From contig CBDBJK010000038.1 in the NCBI GenBank assembly GCA_965206395.1, forward strand, positions 186,001 to 250,000: DNA of 64,000 bases. Direction: 5' to 3'. Source of the stretch: CBDBJK01 sp965206395. GTDB taxonomy: Bacteria > Chloroflexota > Dehalococcoidia > Lucifugimonadales > CATOSD01. The first letter of the stretch is position 1; the number at the start of each line of letters is the position of its first letter. The notes beneath the pieces were generated by a model. That model saw only the letters and a program-made list of their open reading frames with translations. It did not search any database and was not told the origin of the DNA. Below, one piece after another: positions 34,928-43,899 of this stretch. The position numbers and the translations under genes are program-made.

Positions 34928-36124
34928 GGATGCTCTGAACAATCGGCTTCAGGCTGGGCCGAGTTGACCGGAGTGGTTTTGGGGGCGTTAAATTGCCTCA
35001 TGGCACCGTGGTGAGGGTTATTGTCGGCCTACAACCGGCCCTGACAGGGCCTTTCGCCGCCCTTAGCCCTGATTTTGGGCGCACTTATACAAGGTCTCAC
35101 GCCGCCAGGTACTGTTCGGCCCTCATCAAGTTGGCAAACCCCAGCAGCGTCATCAGCCGCTGCGTGTTCTTGGACAGCCCCCTGTAGCGGACCTTGGCGT
35201 AGCCGAAGTGCCGCTTGATGTACAGGAACGGATGCTCCACCTTAGCTCTGACCGACGCTTTGCGCTTCTCCGACACCGCCTCAGGGCTCCCAGGCTCCAG
35301 CTTCCGACGCTGGCCGGGCCTCATCGCCACCTGCCACTCCACGTCCAAGCCCCGGTTCCCCGGCCTCTTGTCAACTCCCTGATACCCAGCATCTCCCCAC
35401 ACCTGAGACTCCCCACCGTGCAGCAACCGGGGCAACTCAGTCAGGTCATGCACGTTCGCAGATGTCGTGGTCATGCTGTGCACCACTCCCGTCTGCGAGT
35501 CCACACCGATGTGCACCTTCATCCCGAAGTGCCACTCGTTACCCTTCTTCGTCTGGTGCATCTCGGGGTCGCGCTCTTTAGCCCGATTCTTCGTCGATGA
35601 GGGCGCCGCTATGATGCTCGCGTCCACTATCGTCCCCTCCTGAAGACGGAGACCCTTGGACTCCAGATAGCGGTTGATCTCCTCGAACAGACCCGCGCCC
35701 AACTCATGCTCTTCCAGCAGGTGGCGGAAGTTCAGAATCGTCGTCTCGTCCGGCAGCGGCCCAGGCAGTCTCAGCCCTACGAACCGCCTCACCGATTCGA
35801 CCTCATAGAGCATGTCCTCCATCCCAGGGTCGCTCAGGTTGTAAAACAACTGCACGCAGTGTATCCGTAGCATCACCGATAACTCGTAGGGCCGCCGACC
35901 ACGACCGGCCTTGGGATAGAACGGTCGAATGCGCTCTTCCAACTCTTCCCAAGGGATCAGTCCATCCATGCGCTCAAGGAACTTCTCCCGGCGAGTCTTT
36001 CGCTTCTTGCTCTCGTAGTCCAAGTCCGCAAACGTCGGCTGGTTCATTGCCTCTCCTCCCCCGTCTTCAGCCCTTGGCCCTATTTTACTATCCCACAAGC
36101 CATCGGGACTTATTCAGAGCATCC
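34928..36124 (-). mobile_element. ISa-C, divergent IS5-group element
   Basis: 1197 bp with ends GGATGCTCTGAACAA and TTATTCAGAGCATCC. The flanks are CTAA on the left and CTAG on the right, so the target duplication is imperfect or the element has recombined. It is related to but clearly distinct from ISa-A and ISa-B. Confidence 0.88.
35097..36047 (-). CDS. IS5-group transposase (ISa-C)
   Basis: The 316-residue protein has the same architecture as the ISa-A transposase, with many substitutions (for example PGLRLPGPLPDETTILNFRH and GTIVDASIIAAPSSTKN). The DDE positions are kept (IVDAS, WGDAGYQG, VEHPFLYIKRHFG). ATG 36047 is preceded by GGGGGAGGAGAGG, better than the longer open frame to 36098. 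It appears intact. Confidence 0.9.
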   Translation of the reverse strand: MNQPTFADLDYESKKRKTRREKFLERMDGLIPWEELEERIRPFYPKAGRGRRPYELSVMLRIHCVQLFYNLSDPGMEDMLYEVESVRRFVGLRLPGPLPDETTILNFRHLLEEHELGAGLFEEINRYLESKGLRLQEGTIVDASIIAAPSSTKNRAKERDPEMHQTKKGNEWHFGMKVHIGVDSQTGVVHSMTTTSANVHDLTELPRLLHGGESQVWGDAGYQGVDKRPGNRGLDVEWQVAMRPGQRRKLEPGSPEAVSEKRKASVRAKVEHPFLYIKRHFGYAKVRYRGLSKNTQRLMTLLGFANLMRAEQYLAA

Positions 36125-36136
36125 CTAGCTTACTTA

Positions 36137-37016
36137 GAGCGTCTAACAAAACCTAATAAAAGGGGTTAGAATCTGGACATTCTCTGGAGGAGGATGACCT
36201 AATGTCTAAGCCCCTTGTAAGCGATGAATTCTGGGAACTGGTGCAACCTTTACTGCCGCCACAACCACCGAAGCCGAAAGGAGGAAGGCCCAGGATACCT
36301 GACAGACAGGTCCTAAGTGGGATACTGTTCGTGCTAAAGACAGGCATTGGCTGGGAAGACCTACCCAAGGAGATGGACTGTGGCAGTGGGATGACCTGCT
36401 GGAGGCGCCTCAGAGATTGGCACCAGTCGGGAGTCTGGGAGCGCATCCACTTGGTATGCCTTGAGCGCCTGCAAGCAGCTGAGCGCATAGACTGGACTCG
36501 CGCAGTGCTGGACAGTGCTTCAGTGCGAGCAGTTTTTGGGGGCAGAAAACAGGCCCCAACCCCACGGACAGGGCGAAGGCGGGTAGCAAGCATCATATCA
36601 TAACCGATGCCCAGGGCATTCCACTGGCGGTCAGGTTGACTGGCGCGAACGCTCACGATGTCACCCAAGCCCTTGAGTTGGTGGATGCCATACCTGCTGT
36701 CAAGGGCAAGCGAGGCAGGCCTCGCAAGCGTCCTCTTCAGGCGCAGGGAGACAGAGGGTATGACTCTGAGCCTGTTCGCAAGGAGTTGAAGAAGCGACAT
36801 ATCTGGCCGCTGCTGGCCAAGCGAGGTGAGCCGCATGGCAGCGGGTTGGGTGTGCATAGATGGGTGGTTGAGAGAAGCCTGAGTTGGCTTCATCAGTTCC
36901 GACGCTTACGGGTTCGATATGAGCGCAGGGCAGACATACATGAGGCTTTCTTGGCCATAGGTTGTGCCATCATCTGCTCTCGCTTTCTGTTCCAATAATG
37001 GTTTTGTTAGACGCTC
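36137..37016 (+). mobile_element. ISb copy 3, complete (IS5 family, IS427-like)
   Basis: 880 bp, flanked by TTA on both sides (36134-36136, 37017-37019), with inverted ends GAGCGTCTAACAAAACC/GGTTTTGTTAGACGCTC. The element has the same sequence as the copy at 42465-43344 throughout the parts compared. It is inserted 12 bp from the end of ISa-C. Confidence 0.93.
36202..36998 (+). CDS. ISb transposase, orfA-orfB joined by -1 frameshift
   Basis: orfA (36202-36603) has the DUF4096-like N-terminus and the first catalytic Asp. The catalytic remainder lies in the -1 frame, reading GQKTGPNPTDRAKAGSKHHI and then ITDAQGIP and GDRGYDSEP. The switch is expected at the run T5G5 in the VFGG codons, or at the A4 shortly after. 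The joined product is about 265 residues. All copies share the run, which supports programmed frameshifting as known for IS427-group elements. Confidence 0.85.
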
Positions 37017-37187
37017 TTAGTCAGATACCATCGGCTTCCATAGACCTGATAGTGACATCGCCTCCATATAACATAGGGAAAGAATATGAGAAGACCACTG
37101 AGGTGGTACCCAAAAACTAGACAACTGGCTAAGAGAGAGTCCAGCTCCTAAAATAACCGGCAACTAACCGACGTGAAGGAGCAGGAC

Positions 37188-37472
37188 ATGAAGCAGACGA
37201 GGAATAAGCACAGTCCGGCGTTCAAGGCCAAGGTGGCCCTGGCCGCCCTTGCGGGGGAAGGGACCATCGCCCAGCTGGCCAGCCGATTTGAGGTCCATCC
37301 CAGTCAGATTCACGCCTGGAAAAGGGCCCTGGTGGAAGGAGCCCCGGAGCTATTTGCCACCAATCAGAAATCCCAGGAGAAAGCCAAGGAAGCTCAGATT
37401 AACCACCTCTACCGGCACATCGGCCAGCTGAAGGTGGAACGCGATTTTTTGTCGGAAAGGTCCGGTCTATGA
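37188..37472 (+). CDS. IS3-family orfA (ISc-2)
   Basis: Same 94-residue helix-turn-helix protein as in ISc-1, starting at ATG 37188 behind AAGGAGCAGG. It overlaps the start of orfB by 4 bp. Confidence 0.88.
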   Translation: MKQTRNKHSPAFKAKVALAALAGEGTIAQLASRFEVHPSQIHAWKRALVEGAPELFATNQKSQEKAKEAQINHLYRHIGQLKVERDFLSERSGL

Positions 37473-38411
37473 GTCGCAGCATACGGCGAGCCATGATAGA
37501 CCGAGACCACCAGCAGCTGTCTTTGGTGCGTCAATGTATCCTGCTGGACGTCAGCCGGGCCTCGGTGTACTACCGGCCGGTACCGACCAGCCTACCTGGC
37601 AGAAGACCTGGAGTTGATGGCCCTGATGGACCGTCAGTATTTGAAGACCCCCTTCTACGGCTCCAGGAAGATGAAGGCCTGGCTGCTGCAACAGGGCTAT
37701 CTGGTGAGCCGAAAAAGGGTTCGAAGGCTGATGCGGTTGATGGGTCTGGAAGCCATCTACCGGCGTCCCAACACCAGCAAACCAGCGCCGGGACACCGGA
37801 TCTTTCCCTATCTGCTGAAGGGAGTGGAGGTTAATCGGGTCGACCAGGTCTGGGCCGCGGACATCACCTACATCCCCATGGCGAAGGGCTTCCTGTACCT
37901 GGTGGCCATCATGGACTGGCACAGCCGGCACGTGCTGGCCTGGAAGCTCTCCAACACCATGGACACCAGCTTCTGCGTGGCGGCGTTGGAGGAAGCCCTG
38001 GGTAAGGGACGACCGGAGATATTCAACACCGACCAGGGGAGTCAGTTCACCAGTGAGGCCTTTACCCAGACGTTGCAGGAGCAGAGGGTCCAGGTCAGCA
38101 TGGATGGTAAGGGTAGGTACCTGGACAACATCTTCGTGGAGCGGCTGTGGCGGAGCATCAAGTACGAGGAGGTGTATCTGAAAGCTTACCAGACCGTCGC
38201 CGAGGCCCGAACTGGGATCAATGCCTACCTGGAGTTCTACAACCGGCAGAGGCCTCACCAGGCTTTGGGCTACCGGACCCCAGCAGAGGTGTACCAACAT
38301 GGCCAGGAAGAAAGGGGAGCAGCAGCTGAAGAAGCAGGGCTGCCATCGGGCTTGGTGAAACCTAGCGCAGGGGTGGGAGACTCTCTTAATTTAGCCCTCG
38401 TGCTGTCTTAA
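37469..38411 (+). pseudogene. IS3-family orfB frameshifted by a 7-bp insertion (ISc-2)
   Basis: Compared with ISc-1, the bases CCTACCT are added after GGTACCGACCAG (near 37590). The frame changes after YYRPVPT, and the DDE core (VWAADITYIP, NTDQGSQF, ERLWRSIKYEE) is left in another frame from about 37614. The element probably depends on ISc-1 for transposase. Confidence 0.87.
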
Positions 38412-38804
38412 TAATGGGGTCCACCTTACTATCGGTAGAGATGAATCAACCTTTTGAGAGATTGACCCCCCAGCAGACAAAATTATCTCGGGCCGCTCGA
38501 TCAGATCATTTTTCAAATTTTGAAGAAAGTCTCCGTAAGAGTTCCTTTGAGAGTCGAATTCGCTTGCGTCACCATAGGAACCGTCGGGATACATCTCCTT
38601 TGCATCAAACAGACTTGCTTGGACCGAGCTAATATGATCCGAAAGAAGTATGTAAGTTTTAGTTTTCCAAAATTGCAGCTTATTCCAATCTTCTTTTCTG
38701 GTATTCAAATCATAAAAAATCAGAGGAGACGTCCAAGGTAATTTCCACAACGTGTCAAGTTGACCGTTGATAATAGTTATGGCTAATTGGGACTTCTCTT
38801 CTAG

Positions 38805-40006
38805 GGATACTCTGAACAAGTCTGGGCATAGTAGCATAGAGAATAGCACTGTGTTCGGGGAGATAATTGATGGACCAGCCAACATTTGCGGACTTGGAAT
38901 ACGAGAGCAAGAAGCGCAAGACCCGCTGGGAGATATTCCTGGAGCGCATGGATGCTCTGATCCCGCGGGAACAGATGGAAGAGCGCATCCGTCCGTTCTA
39001 TCCCAAGGCGGGCCGAGGCCGTCGACCATATGAGTTGTCGGCGATGGTGCGGATACACTGCGTGCAGTTGTTCTACAACTTGAGCGATCCTGGTATGGAG
39101 GACATGCTCTACGAGGTCGAGTCGGTGAGACGGTTCGTAGGGTTGAAGCTGTCGGGCCCGCTGCCGGACGAGACGACGATTCTGAACTTCCGCCATCTGC
39201 TGGAAGAGCATGAGTTGGGGCAGAGTCTGTTCGAGGAGATAAACCGTCATCTGGAGTCCCAGGGACTGCGGCTTCGGGAGGGGACGATCGTGGACGCGAG
39301 CATCATAGAGGCGCCGTCATCGACGAAGAATCGTGCGGGTGAGCGAGACCCTGAGATGCACCAGACGAAGAAGGGGAACGAGTGGCGCTTCGGGATGAAA
39401 GTACACGTAGGCGCTGACGCTGAGACGGGAGTGGTACACAGCATGACTACGACGCCAGCTAACGTGCATGATGTGACAGAAGCGCACCGATTGCTGCACG
39501 GTGGAGAGAAACGAGTGTGGGGGGATGCGGGGTATCAGGGAGTGGACAAGCGGTTGGAGAATCGAGAGTTGGATGTGGAGTGGCGAGTGGCGATGAGGCC
39601 CGGCCGGCGACGGCACCTGGAGCCTGGCAGCCACGAGGCGTTGGCGGAGAAGCGCAAAGCGTCGGTCAGAGCGAAAGTGGAGCATCCGTTCCTGTACGTG
39701 AAGCGGCGCTTTGGCTACGCCAAGGTGCGCTACCGAGGGTTGGCTAAGAACGCGCAACGGCTGGCATTGCTACTGGGGCTGGCCAACTTGATGACGGCAG
39801 AGCGCCGTCTGGCGGCATGAGAGGGGCGCAGTGAGCAAATCACGGCCGGGGAGCCGCGATGGCTCCGAAAAGCCGCTTCGAGGCCACAACAGACACGGTC
39901 TGAACGCCTCAACCACGACCTGGAACGTCACAAAGATGCCTGAACATCTCCAAAGAACGGAACCACTCTGCCCATCCACGCTTGCGCCGAGTTGTTCAGA
40001 GGTTCC
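38805..40006 (+). mobile_element. ISa-B, complete IS5-group element
   Basis: 1202 bp, nearly identical to ISa-A and inverted to it, with a perfect CTAG target duplication (38801-38804, 40007-40010). Confidence 0.93.
38870..39820 (+). CDS. IS5-group transposase (ISa-B)
   Basis: The 316-residue DDE transposase has the same motifs as ISa-A (VDASIIEAPSSTKN, WGDAGYQG, VEHPFLYVKRRFG). It has Trp instead of Arg in KTRWEIF and Arg instead of Trp in ALIPREQ. It is intact and could move both long ISa copies. Confidence 0.93.
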   Translation: MDQPTFADLEYESKKRKTRWEIFLERMDALIPREQMEERIRPFYPKAGRGRRPYELSAMVRIHCVQLFYNLSDPGMEDMLYEVESVRRFVGLKLSGPLPDETTILNFRHLLEEHELGQSLFEEINRHLESQGLRLREGTIVDASIIEAPSSTKNRAGERDPEMHQTKKGNEWRFGMKVHVGADAETGVVHSMTTTPANVHDVTEAHRLLHGGEKRVWGDAGYQGVDKRLENRELDVEWRVAMRPGRRRHLEPGSHEALAEKRKASVRAKVEHPFLYVKRRFGYAKVRYRGLAKNAQRLALLLGLANLMTAERRLAA

Positions 40007-40315
40007 CTAGAACAATCGCCTTCAAAGAGCACGACATCGGTTGAGTTGTCATAATTTTCGCTGAATTCAATACTCTTATCCAAATCAAACAGTGTTCTCA
40101 ATAGACGCCTCACTCTATCAGGACTAGATATCTAGAATTGAAGCACATTTGTTCTCTGGCTGCAAGCTGAAATCGAACCCACTTTTGGAGGTAGTAACCT
40201 GTAGGCGGCAGGGTCTATCGCAGAAATATGCTACAGATCTGGTGTAGCCAATTTGAGACTCGGCGCCCTTTCAAAACCAAGGACGTTGATTGTCGAGAGT
40301 CATACGCAATTGCTA

Positions 40316-40582
40316 TTAACACCATGGAGGTGTTCCAACAGGAGGCTGTGACGATTGGATAGCTTCCAGATCGTCGGCGAAGTCCTCACCGGCTGATGGG
40401 ATTTCCTTCAATAGAGCCATTAGCTGACTCATGGTCATGCCGACAGCTGGTCTAGCCGGAGCCAGAATAGCAACAGGTTCGCCATTGCGTTCTATTCGAA
40501 AACTTTCCCCTCTGTACCGGACGCGATTTAAGATGTCCGAAAGGGACTTAGCTAGCTCAGTCGCCGTTATCCTCGTCTCCAT
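40316..40582 (-). CDS. Phd/YefM-type antitoxin, orphan
   Basis: The 88-residue protein begins METRITATELAKSLSDILNR and has the strand RGESFRIERNGEPVAILAPA, the typical DNA-binding half of Phd/YefM antitoxins. The C-terminal toxin-binding tail is EIPSAGEDFADDLEAIQ. In such pairs a PIN or RelE/Doc toxin gene follows at once. The 200 bp downstream (40114-40315) has no toxin-like ORF, only the unknown gene fragment after it. The partner may have been lost in the insertion events. ATG 40582 is chosen because the family starts there. Confidence 0.8.
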   Translation of the reverse strand: METRITATELAKSLSDILNRVRYRGESFRIERNGEPVAILAPARPAVGMTMSQLMALLKEIPSAGEDFADDLEAIQSSQPPVGTPPWC

Positions 40583-40724
40583 TACCTGGCACCTGTTTCC
40601 TTGATATATAGCATATGATATTCGGATTGTCAGATAATATCCAGGGGCGATAAGAATAGGCGACACGCTCGGAGACTGATGGTATGATTCCTCCGCAAAG
40701 CTTTACTTTATTCAGGAGCATAGC

Positions 40725-41399
40725 GTGTACGATTTTCATACGCATACTTTCCTTAGCGATGGTGTTCTCGCGCCGATTGAGTTGATTCGCCGCGCCATTG
40801 TCGTCGGCTATCGCGTGATGGCGATTACCGACCACATCGGCCCTGGCAATATGGAGTTCATTCTCAAGACGCTCATCAAGGACTGCGAGATGGCCTCTAA
40901 GCGATGGGACATTCTCGCGATGCCCGGCGTCGAGATTACCCACACGCCCAAGGAGGACATCGACCTGTTGGCGAAGGAGGCGAGGGCGTTAGGCGCGAAG
41001 GTTGTCAATGTTCACGGGGAGACTGTTGTAGAGCCTGTGGATCCGGGAACGAACCACGCCGCCGTAAACTCGCAGCACGTTGACATCCTAGCGCATCCGG
41101 GTCTCATAACACTTGAGGAGGCTCGCACCGCCGCAAGGAATGGCGTATTCATCGAAGTGTCGGCTCGAAGGGGGCACAGCTTTGCCAACGGCCACGTCGT
41201 CAAGATAGCGCAGGAGGCTGGCGCGCAGATGATTCTGGACTCGGACGCACATGCGCCGGGCGACTTGCTGACCCGCGAGTTCGCTATGACGGTGGCGCTA
41301 GGCGCAGGTCTCGATGAGGATGAGGCCTACGCCTTACTAGACAACAGTCCCCTAGATTTCTTGAACAAGCTAGGCGTCGAGCATCCGGCCCTAGTCTGA
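40725..41399 (+). CDS. PHP-domain phosphoesterase, histidinol-phosphatase-like
   Basis: The 224-residue protein has the PHP metal motifs YDFHTHTFLSDG (about residues 2-13), ITDHIG (about 36), PGVEITHT (about 68), VDILAHPG (about 122) and a final DSDAHAPGD (about 170). These coordinate a trinuclear metal site that hydrolyses phosphate esters. It is similar to small histidinol phosphatases, but no his genes are near, so the substrate is open. It starts at GTG 40725 behind AGGAG. Confidence 0.83.
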   Translation: MYDFHTHTFLSDGVLAPIELIRRAIVVGYRVMAITDHIGPGNMEFILKTLIKDCEMASKRWDILAMPGVEITHTPKEDIDLLAKEARALGAKVVNVHGETVVEPVDPGTNHAAVNSQHVDILAHPGLITLEEARTAARNGVFIEVSARRGHSFANGHVVKIAQEAGAQMILDSDAHAPGDLLTREFAMTVALGAGLDEDEAYALLDNSPLDFLNKLGVEHPALV

Positions 41400-41406
41400 A
41401 ATAATC

Positions 41407-42384
41407 TTATTCGGGAAGCACCACCGACTCAGGCTCGTTACCCGCGGCGACGTTGGTTGTGTTATACGCCGCGAACGTCCGGCTCTTCTCAGAGGCCTCA
41501 ACACCACTACCCGCCAGATGAGGCGTTATCAGAACGTTGTCCATGTCCAGCAGAGGATTGTCGGGTGACGTTGGCTCCTCCTCAAGGACATCAAGGCCAG
41601 CGGCGGCTATCTGCTTGTCGTTCATCGCCCTGATAAGCGCTGCCTCGTCCACGACAGGCCCGCGACAGGCGTTGATGAGCACGGCACTTGGTTTCATCAT
41701 CTCGAACTCTTTGTCGCTCATCATTCCCTTGGTGTGCCGATTGAGTGGCACGTGCAAGGTCACGATGTCGGATGTCTGCAATAGCTCTTCTTTTGACATC
41801 CTGGTGACGTGAAGCTCCTGCTCAAGCTCGGCGGGAAAGTTAATGACATCGGTGTACACTAGGTTGCAGTCCCATCCTTGAAGGCGGCGCGCTACACGCT
41901 GCCCGATTCGGCCCAAGCCTATGATGCCAACAGTCTTGTCTGTAAGCTCGTAGGTCTCGGCCCCCCAGGTTTGCCTGATGTCGCCCGCCCACTGCCGCTC
42001 TTTTACATACTTGAACTGAAGATTGAGCTTGCGGTACGCGCCGACCATCAAGACGATGCTCTGCTCGGCAACCGCGACCGCGTTTCCTCCGCCGTTGTTG
42101 GCGACCTTTACGCCAAGCTCGCCAAGAGCCTGTATGTCTATCATGTTCGTGCCCGCGCTAATCGTCTGCACAAGTCTCAGGTTGGAGCAAGCTTGCGCTA
42201 GCTCCACAGGGAAGACCGAAGGGATTGCGATGACGGAAATGACATCTTGCATCTGCGCTGCCTGCTCGTCTATTGGCAGCGTAGAATCTACCCAGCCTAT
42301 CTCGGTGCCCTCCGGGGCAAGTTTTCGTATCGCTTCCAACTGCTCAGGGTTGTCTGGCGACAGAACGATTGCTTTCGCACTCAT
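41407..42384 (-). CDS. D-2-hydroxyacid dehydrogenase (phosphoglycerate dehydrogenase-like)
   Basis: The protein is about 325 residues. The NAD-binding motif is VGIIGLGRIGQRVARRLQGW. Catalytic Arg is in INACRGPVVDEAAL, Glu in LDVLEEEP and His in ITPHLAGSG. The family covers glyoxylate/hydroxypyruvate and phosphoglycerate dehydrogenases, and the substrate cannot be fixed. ATG 42384 has AGGAGA upstream; the longer frame to 42477 runs into ISb-4. ISb-4 sits about 80 bp upstream and may affect its promoter. Confidence 0.88.
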   Translation of the reverse strand: MSAKAIVLSPDNPEQLEAIRKLAPEGTEIGWVDSTLPIDEQAAQMQDVISVIAIPSVFPVELAQACSNLRLVQTISAGTNMIDIQALGELGVKVANNGGGNAVAVAEQSIVLMVGAYRKLNLQFKYVKERQWAGDIRQTWGAETYELTDKTVGIIGLGRIGQRVARRLQGWDCNLVYTDVINFPAELEQELHVTRMSKEELLQTSDIVTLHVPLNRHTKGMMSDKEFEMMKPSAVLINACRGPVVDEAALIRAMNDKQIAAAGLDVLEEEPTSPDNPLLDMDNVLITPHLAGSGVEASEKSRTFAAYNTTNVAAGNEPESVVLPE

Positions 42385-42464
42385 ATGCTTCTCCTGGTTA
42401 CTGGTTATCTGTTCAGCAGCACGATTATACGTAGCAGGCACACAAAGGGCAAGGTGACGGCTTA

Positions 42465-43344
42465 GAGCGTCTAACAAAACCTAATAAAAGGGGTTAGAAT
42501 CTGGACATTCTCTGGAGGAGGATGACCTAATGTCTAAGCCCCTTGTAAGCGATGAATTCTGGGAACTGGTGCAACCTTTACTGCCGCCACAACCACCGAA
42601 GCCGAAAGGAGGAAGGCCCAGGATACCTGACAGACAGGTCCTAAGTGGGATACTGTTCGTGCTAAAGACAGGCATTGGCTGGGAAGACCTACCCAAGGAG
42701 ATGGACTGTGGCAGTGGGATGACCTGCTGGAGGCGCCTCAGAGATTGGCACCAGTCGGGAGTCTGGGAGCGCATCCACTTGGTATGCCTTGAGCGCCTGC
42801 AAGCAGCTGAGCGCATAGACTGGACTCGCGCAGTGCTGGACAGTGCTTCAGTGCGAGCAGTTTTTGGGGGCAGAAAACAGGCCCCAACCCCACGGACAGG
42901 GCGAAGGCGGGTAGCAAGCATCATATCATAACCGATGCCCAGGGCATTCCACTGGCGGTCAGGTTGACTGGCGCGAACGCTCACGATGTCACCCAAGCCC
43001 TTGAGTTGGTGGATGCCATACCTGCTGTCAAGGGCAAGCGAGGCAGGCCTCGCAAGCGTCCTCTTCAGGCGCAGGGAGACAGAGGGTATGACTCTGAGCC
43101 TGTTCGCAAGGAGTTGAAGAAGCGACATATCTGGCCGCTGCTGGCCAAGCGAGGTGAGCCGCATGGCAGCGGGTTGGGTGTGCATAGATGGGTGGTTGAG
43201 AGAAGCCTGAGTTGGCTTCATCAGTTCCGACGCTTACGGGTTCGATATGAGCGCAGGGCAGACATACATGAGGCTTTCTTGGCCATAGGTTGTGCCATCA
43301 TCTGCTCTCGCTTTCTGTTCCAATAATGGTTTTGTTAGACGCTC
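42465..43344 (+). mobile_element. ISb copy 4, complete
   Basis: 880 bp with TTA on each side (42462-42464, 43345-43347). Ends and ORFs match ISb-3. The right TTA is also the stop codon (TAA on the minus strand) of the DUF2442 gene. Confidence 0.93.
42530..43326 (+). CDS. ISb transposase, orfA-orfB with -1 frameshift (ISb-4)
   Basis: Same two-frame structure as ISb-3: orfA 42530-42931, then the catalytic half in the -1 frame after the T5G5 run. All DDE motifs are kept, so it is probably active. Confidence 0.85.
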
Positions 43345-43662
43345 TTAGTCTGAATTCTTAGTGCGCTTGCTACGGGCCTCTAGCCATTGCTTGAACGAAC
43401 GCTGGCTTTCAGCCGAAGACTTTCCGGCCAACAGACCCTCGACGCTTATATCTTCATCAAGATCAGGCCAGTGAATACCCTCGCCTTCGCCAATCAAGCG
43501 CCATTTGCTTCTCTCCTCCGGTGTGCCATGAGCAAGCCGAGGATACCATTCAAGAGGCACCGAGATAGTTCGCGCGTCGGCGAGGTCTACTATCAGAGTA
43601 TCTTCGCTAACAGAGACGTGCTGCGCTTTTGGTGGTTGTATTTCAGTTGTTGTAATATTCAT
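43345..43662 (-). CDS. DUF2442 domain protein
   Basis: The 105-residue protein matches DUF2442: VSVSEDTLIVDLADARTISV, then PLEWYPRLAHGTPEERSKWR and GIHWPDLDEDISVEGLL. Its start overlaps the end of the DUF4160 gene by 20 bp, a pairing seen in many genomes and suspected, without proof, to be a toxin-antitoxin-like module. The stop codon lies in the ISb-4 target duplication, so the natural C-terminus may have been slightly different. Confidence 0.85.
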   Translation of the reverse strand: MNITTTEIQPPKAQHVSVSEDTLIVDLADARTISVPLEWYPRLAHGTPEERSKWRLIGEGEGIHWPDLDEDISVEGLLAGKSSAESQRSFKQWLEARSKRTKNSD

Positions 43663-43879
43663 CCCAACTCCTCAGCAACCTTTCTTGGTTCTCTTCTACT
43701 AATCTATGCACCCTATTGACCTCACTTCTTCTAAATCCTCGACTTCTCTGAAGCCTTACAGGATCGAGCCAGAATTTGGCACTATCGCTATCACGCTCAA
43801 TATGAACGTGAGGCGGCTCAATGCGATCACCTGCGTAAAAGAAGAATCTGTAAGAACCGATTCGCAGAACAGTTGGCAT
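43643..43879 (-). CDS. DUF4160 domain protein
   Basis: The 78-residue protein matches DUF4160: MPTVLRIGSYRFFFYAGDR, then EPPHVHIERDSDSAKFWLDP and a basic helix ending in EENQERLLRSWDEYYNN. The HVH element is conserved in the family. The function is unknown. It is translated together with the DUF2442 gene. ATG 43879 is preferred over 43888 because it matches the family start and GTGGGGA is just upstream. Confidence 0.85.
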   Translation of the reverse strand: MPTVLRIGSYRFFFYAGDRIEPPHVHIERDSDSAKFWLDPVRLQRSRGFRRSEVNRVHRLVEENQERLLRSWDEYYNN

Positions 43880-43899
43880 TATCCCCACTGCCTCTTCAT

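Larger units (their letters stand above)
37099..38428 (+). mobile_element. ISc-2, IS3-family element with defective orfB
   Basis: About 1.33 kb, inverted relative to ISc-1, with the same ends TGAGGTGGTACCC and GGGGTCCACCTTA. No target duplication is recognisable. It differs from ISc-1 by a 7-bp insertion in orfB. The left flank is a 79-bp unassigned stretch after ISb-3; the right flank is an unknown gene on the minus strand. Confidence 0.88.
38429..40113 (-). pseudogene. Unknown gene interrupted by ISa-B and cut by ISc-2
   Basis: Two minus-strand pieces, 40007-40113 and 38429-38804, join in frame when ISa-B and one CTAG copy are removed (join FEGDCSREEKSQLAIT). The product reads from GTG 40113 (VRRLLRTLFDLDKSIEF) through WKLPWTSPLIFYDLNTRKED and WKTKTYILLSDHISSVQ to DSSLPI, where ISc-2 ends it. 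I recognise no family; aromatic and charged residues are frequent and there is no membrane segment. The start is weak (no ribosome-binding site), so more sequence upstream may have been lost. Confidence 0.65.

Noticed and set aside
25719..40006. Functional composite transposon carrying recF
   Set aside because: The two long ISa copies have different target duplications at their own sites, so each inserted singly; the block is core genes in a scarred region rather than cargo.
40114..40315. Toxin gene partner of the Phd-type antitoxin
   Set aside because: All frames contain stops and none shows PIN, RelE or Doc motifs.
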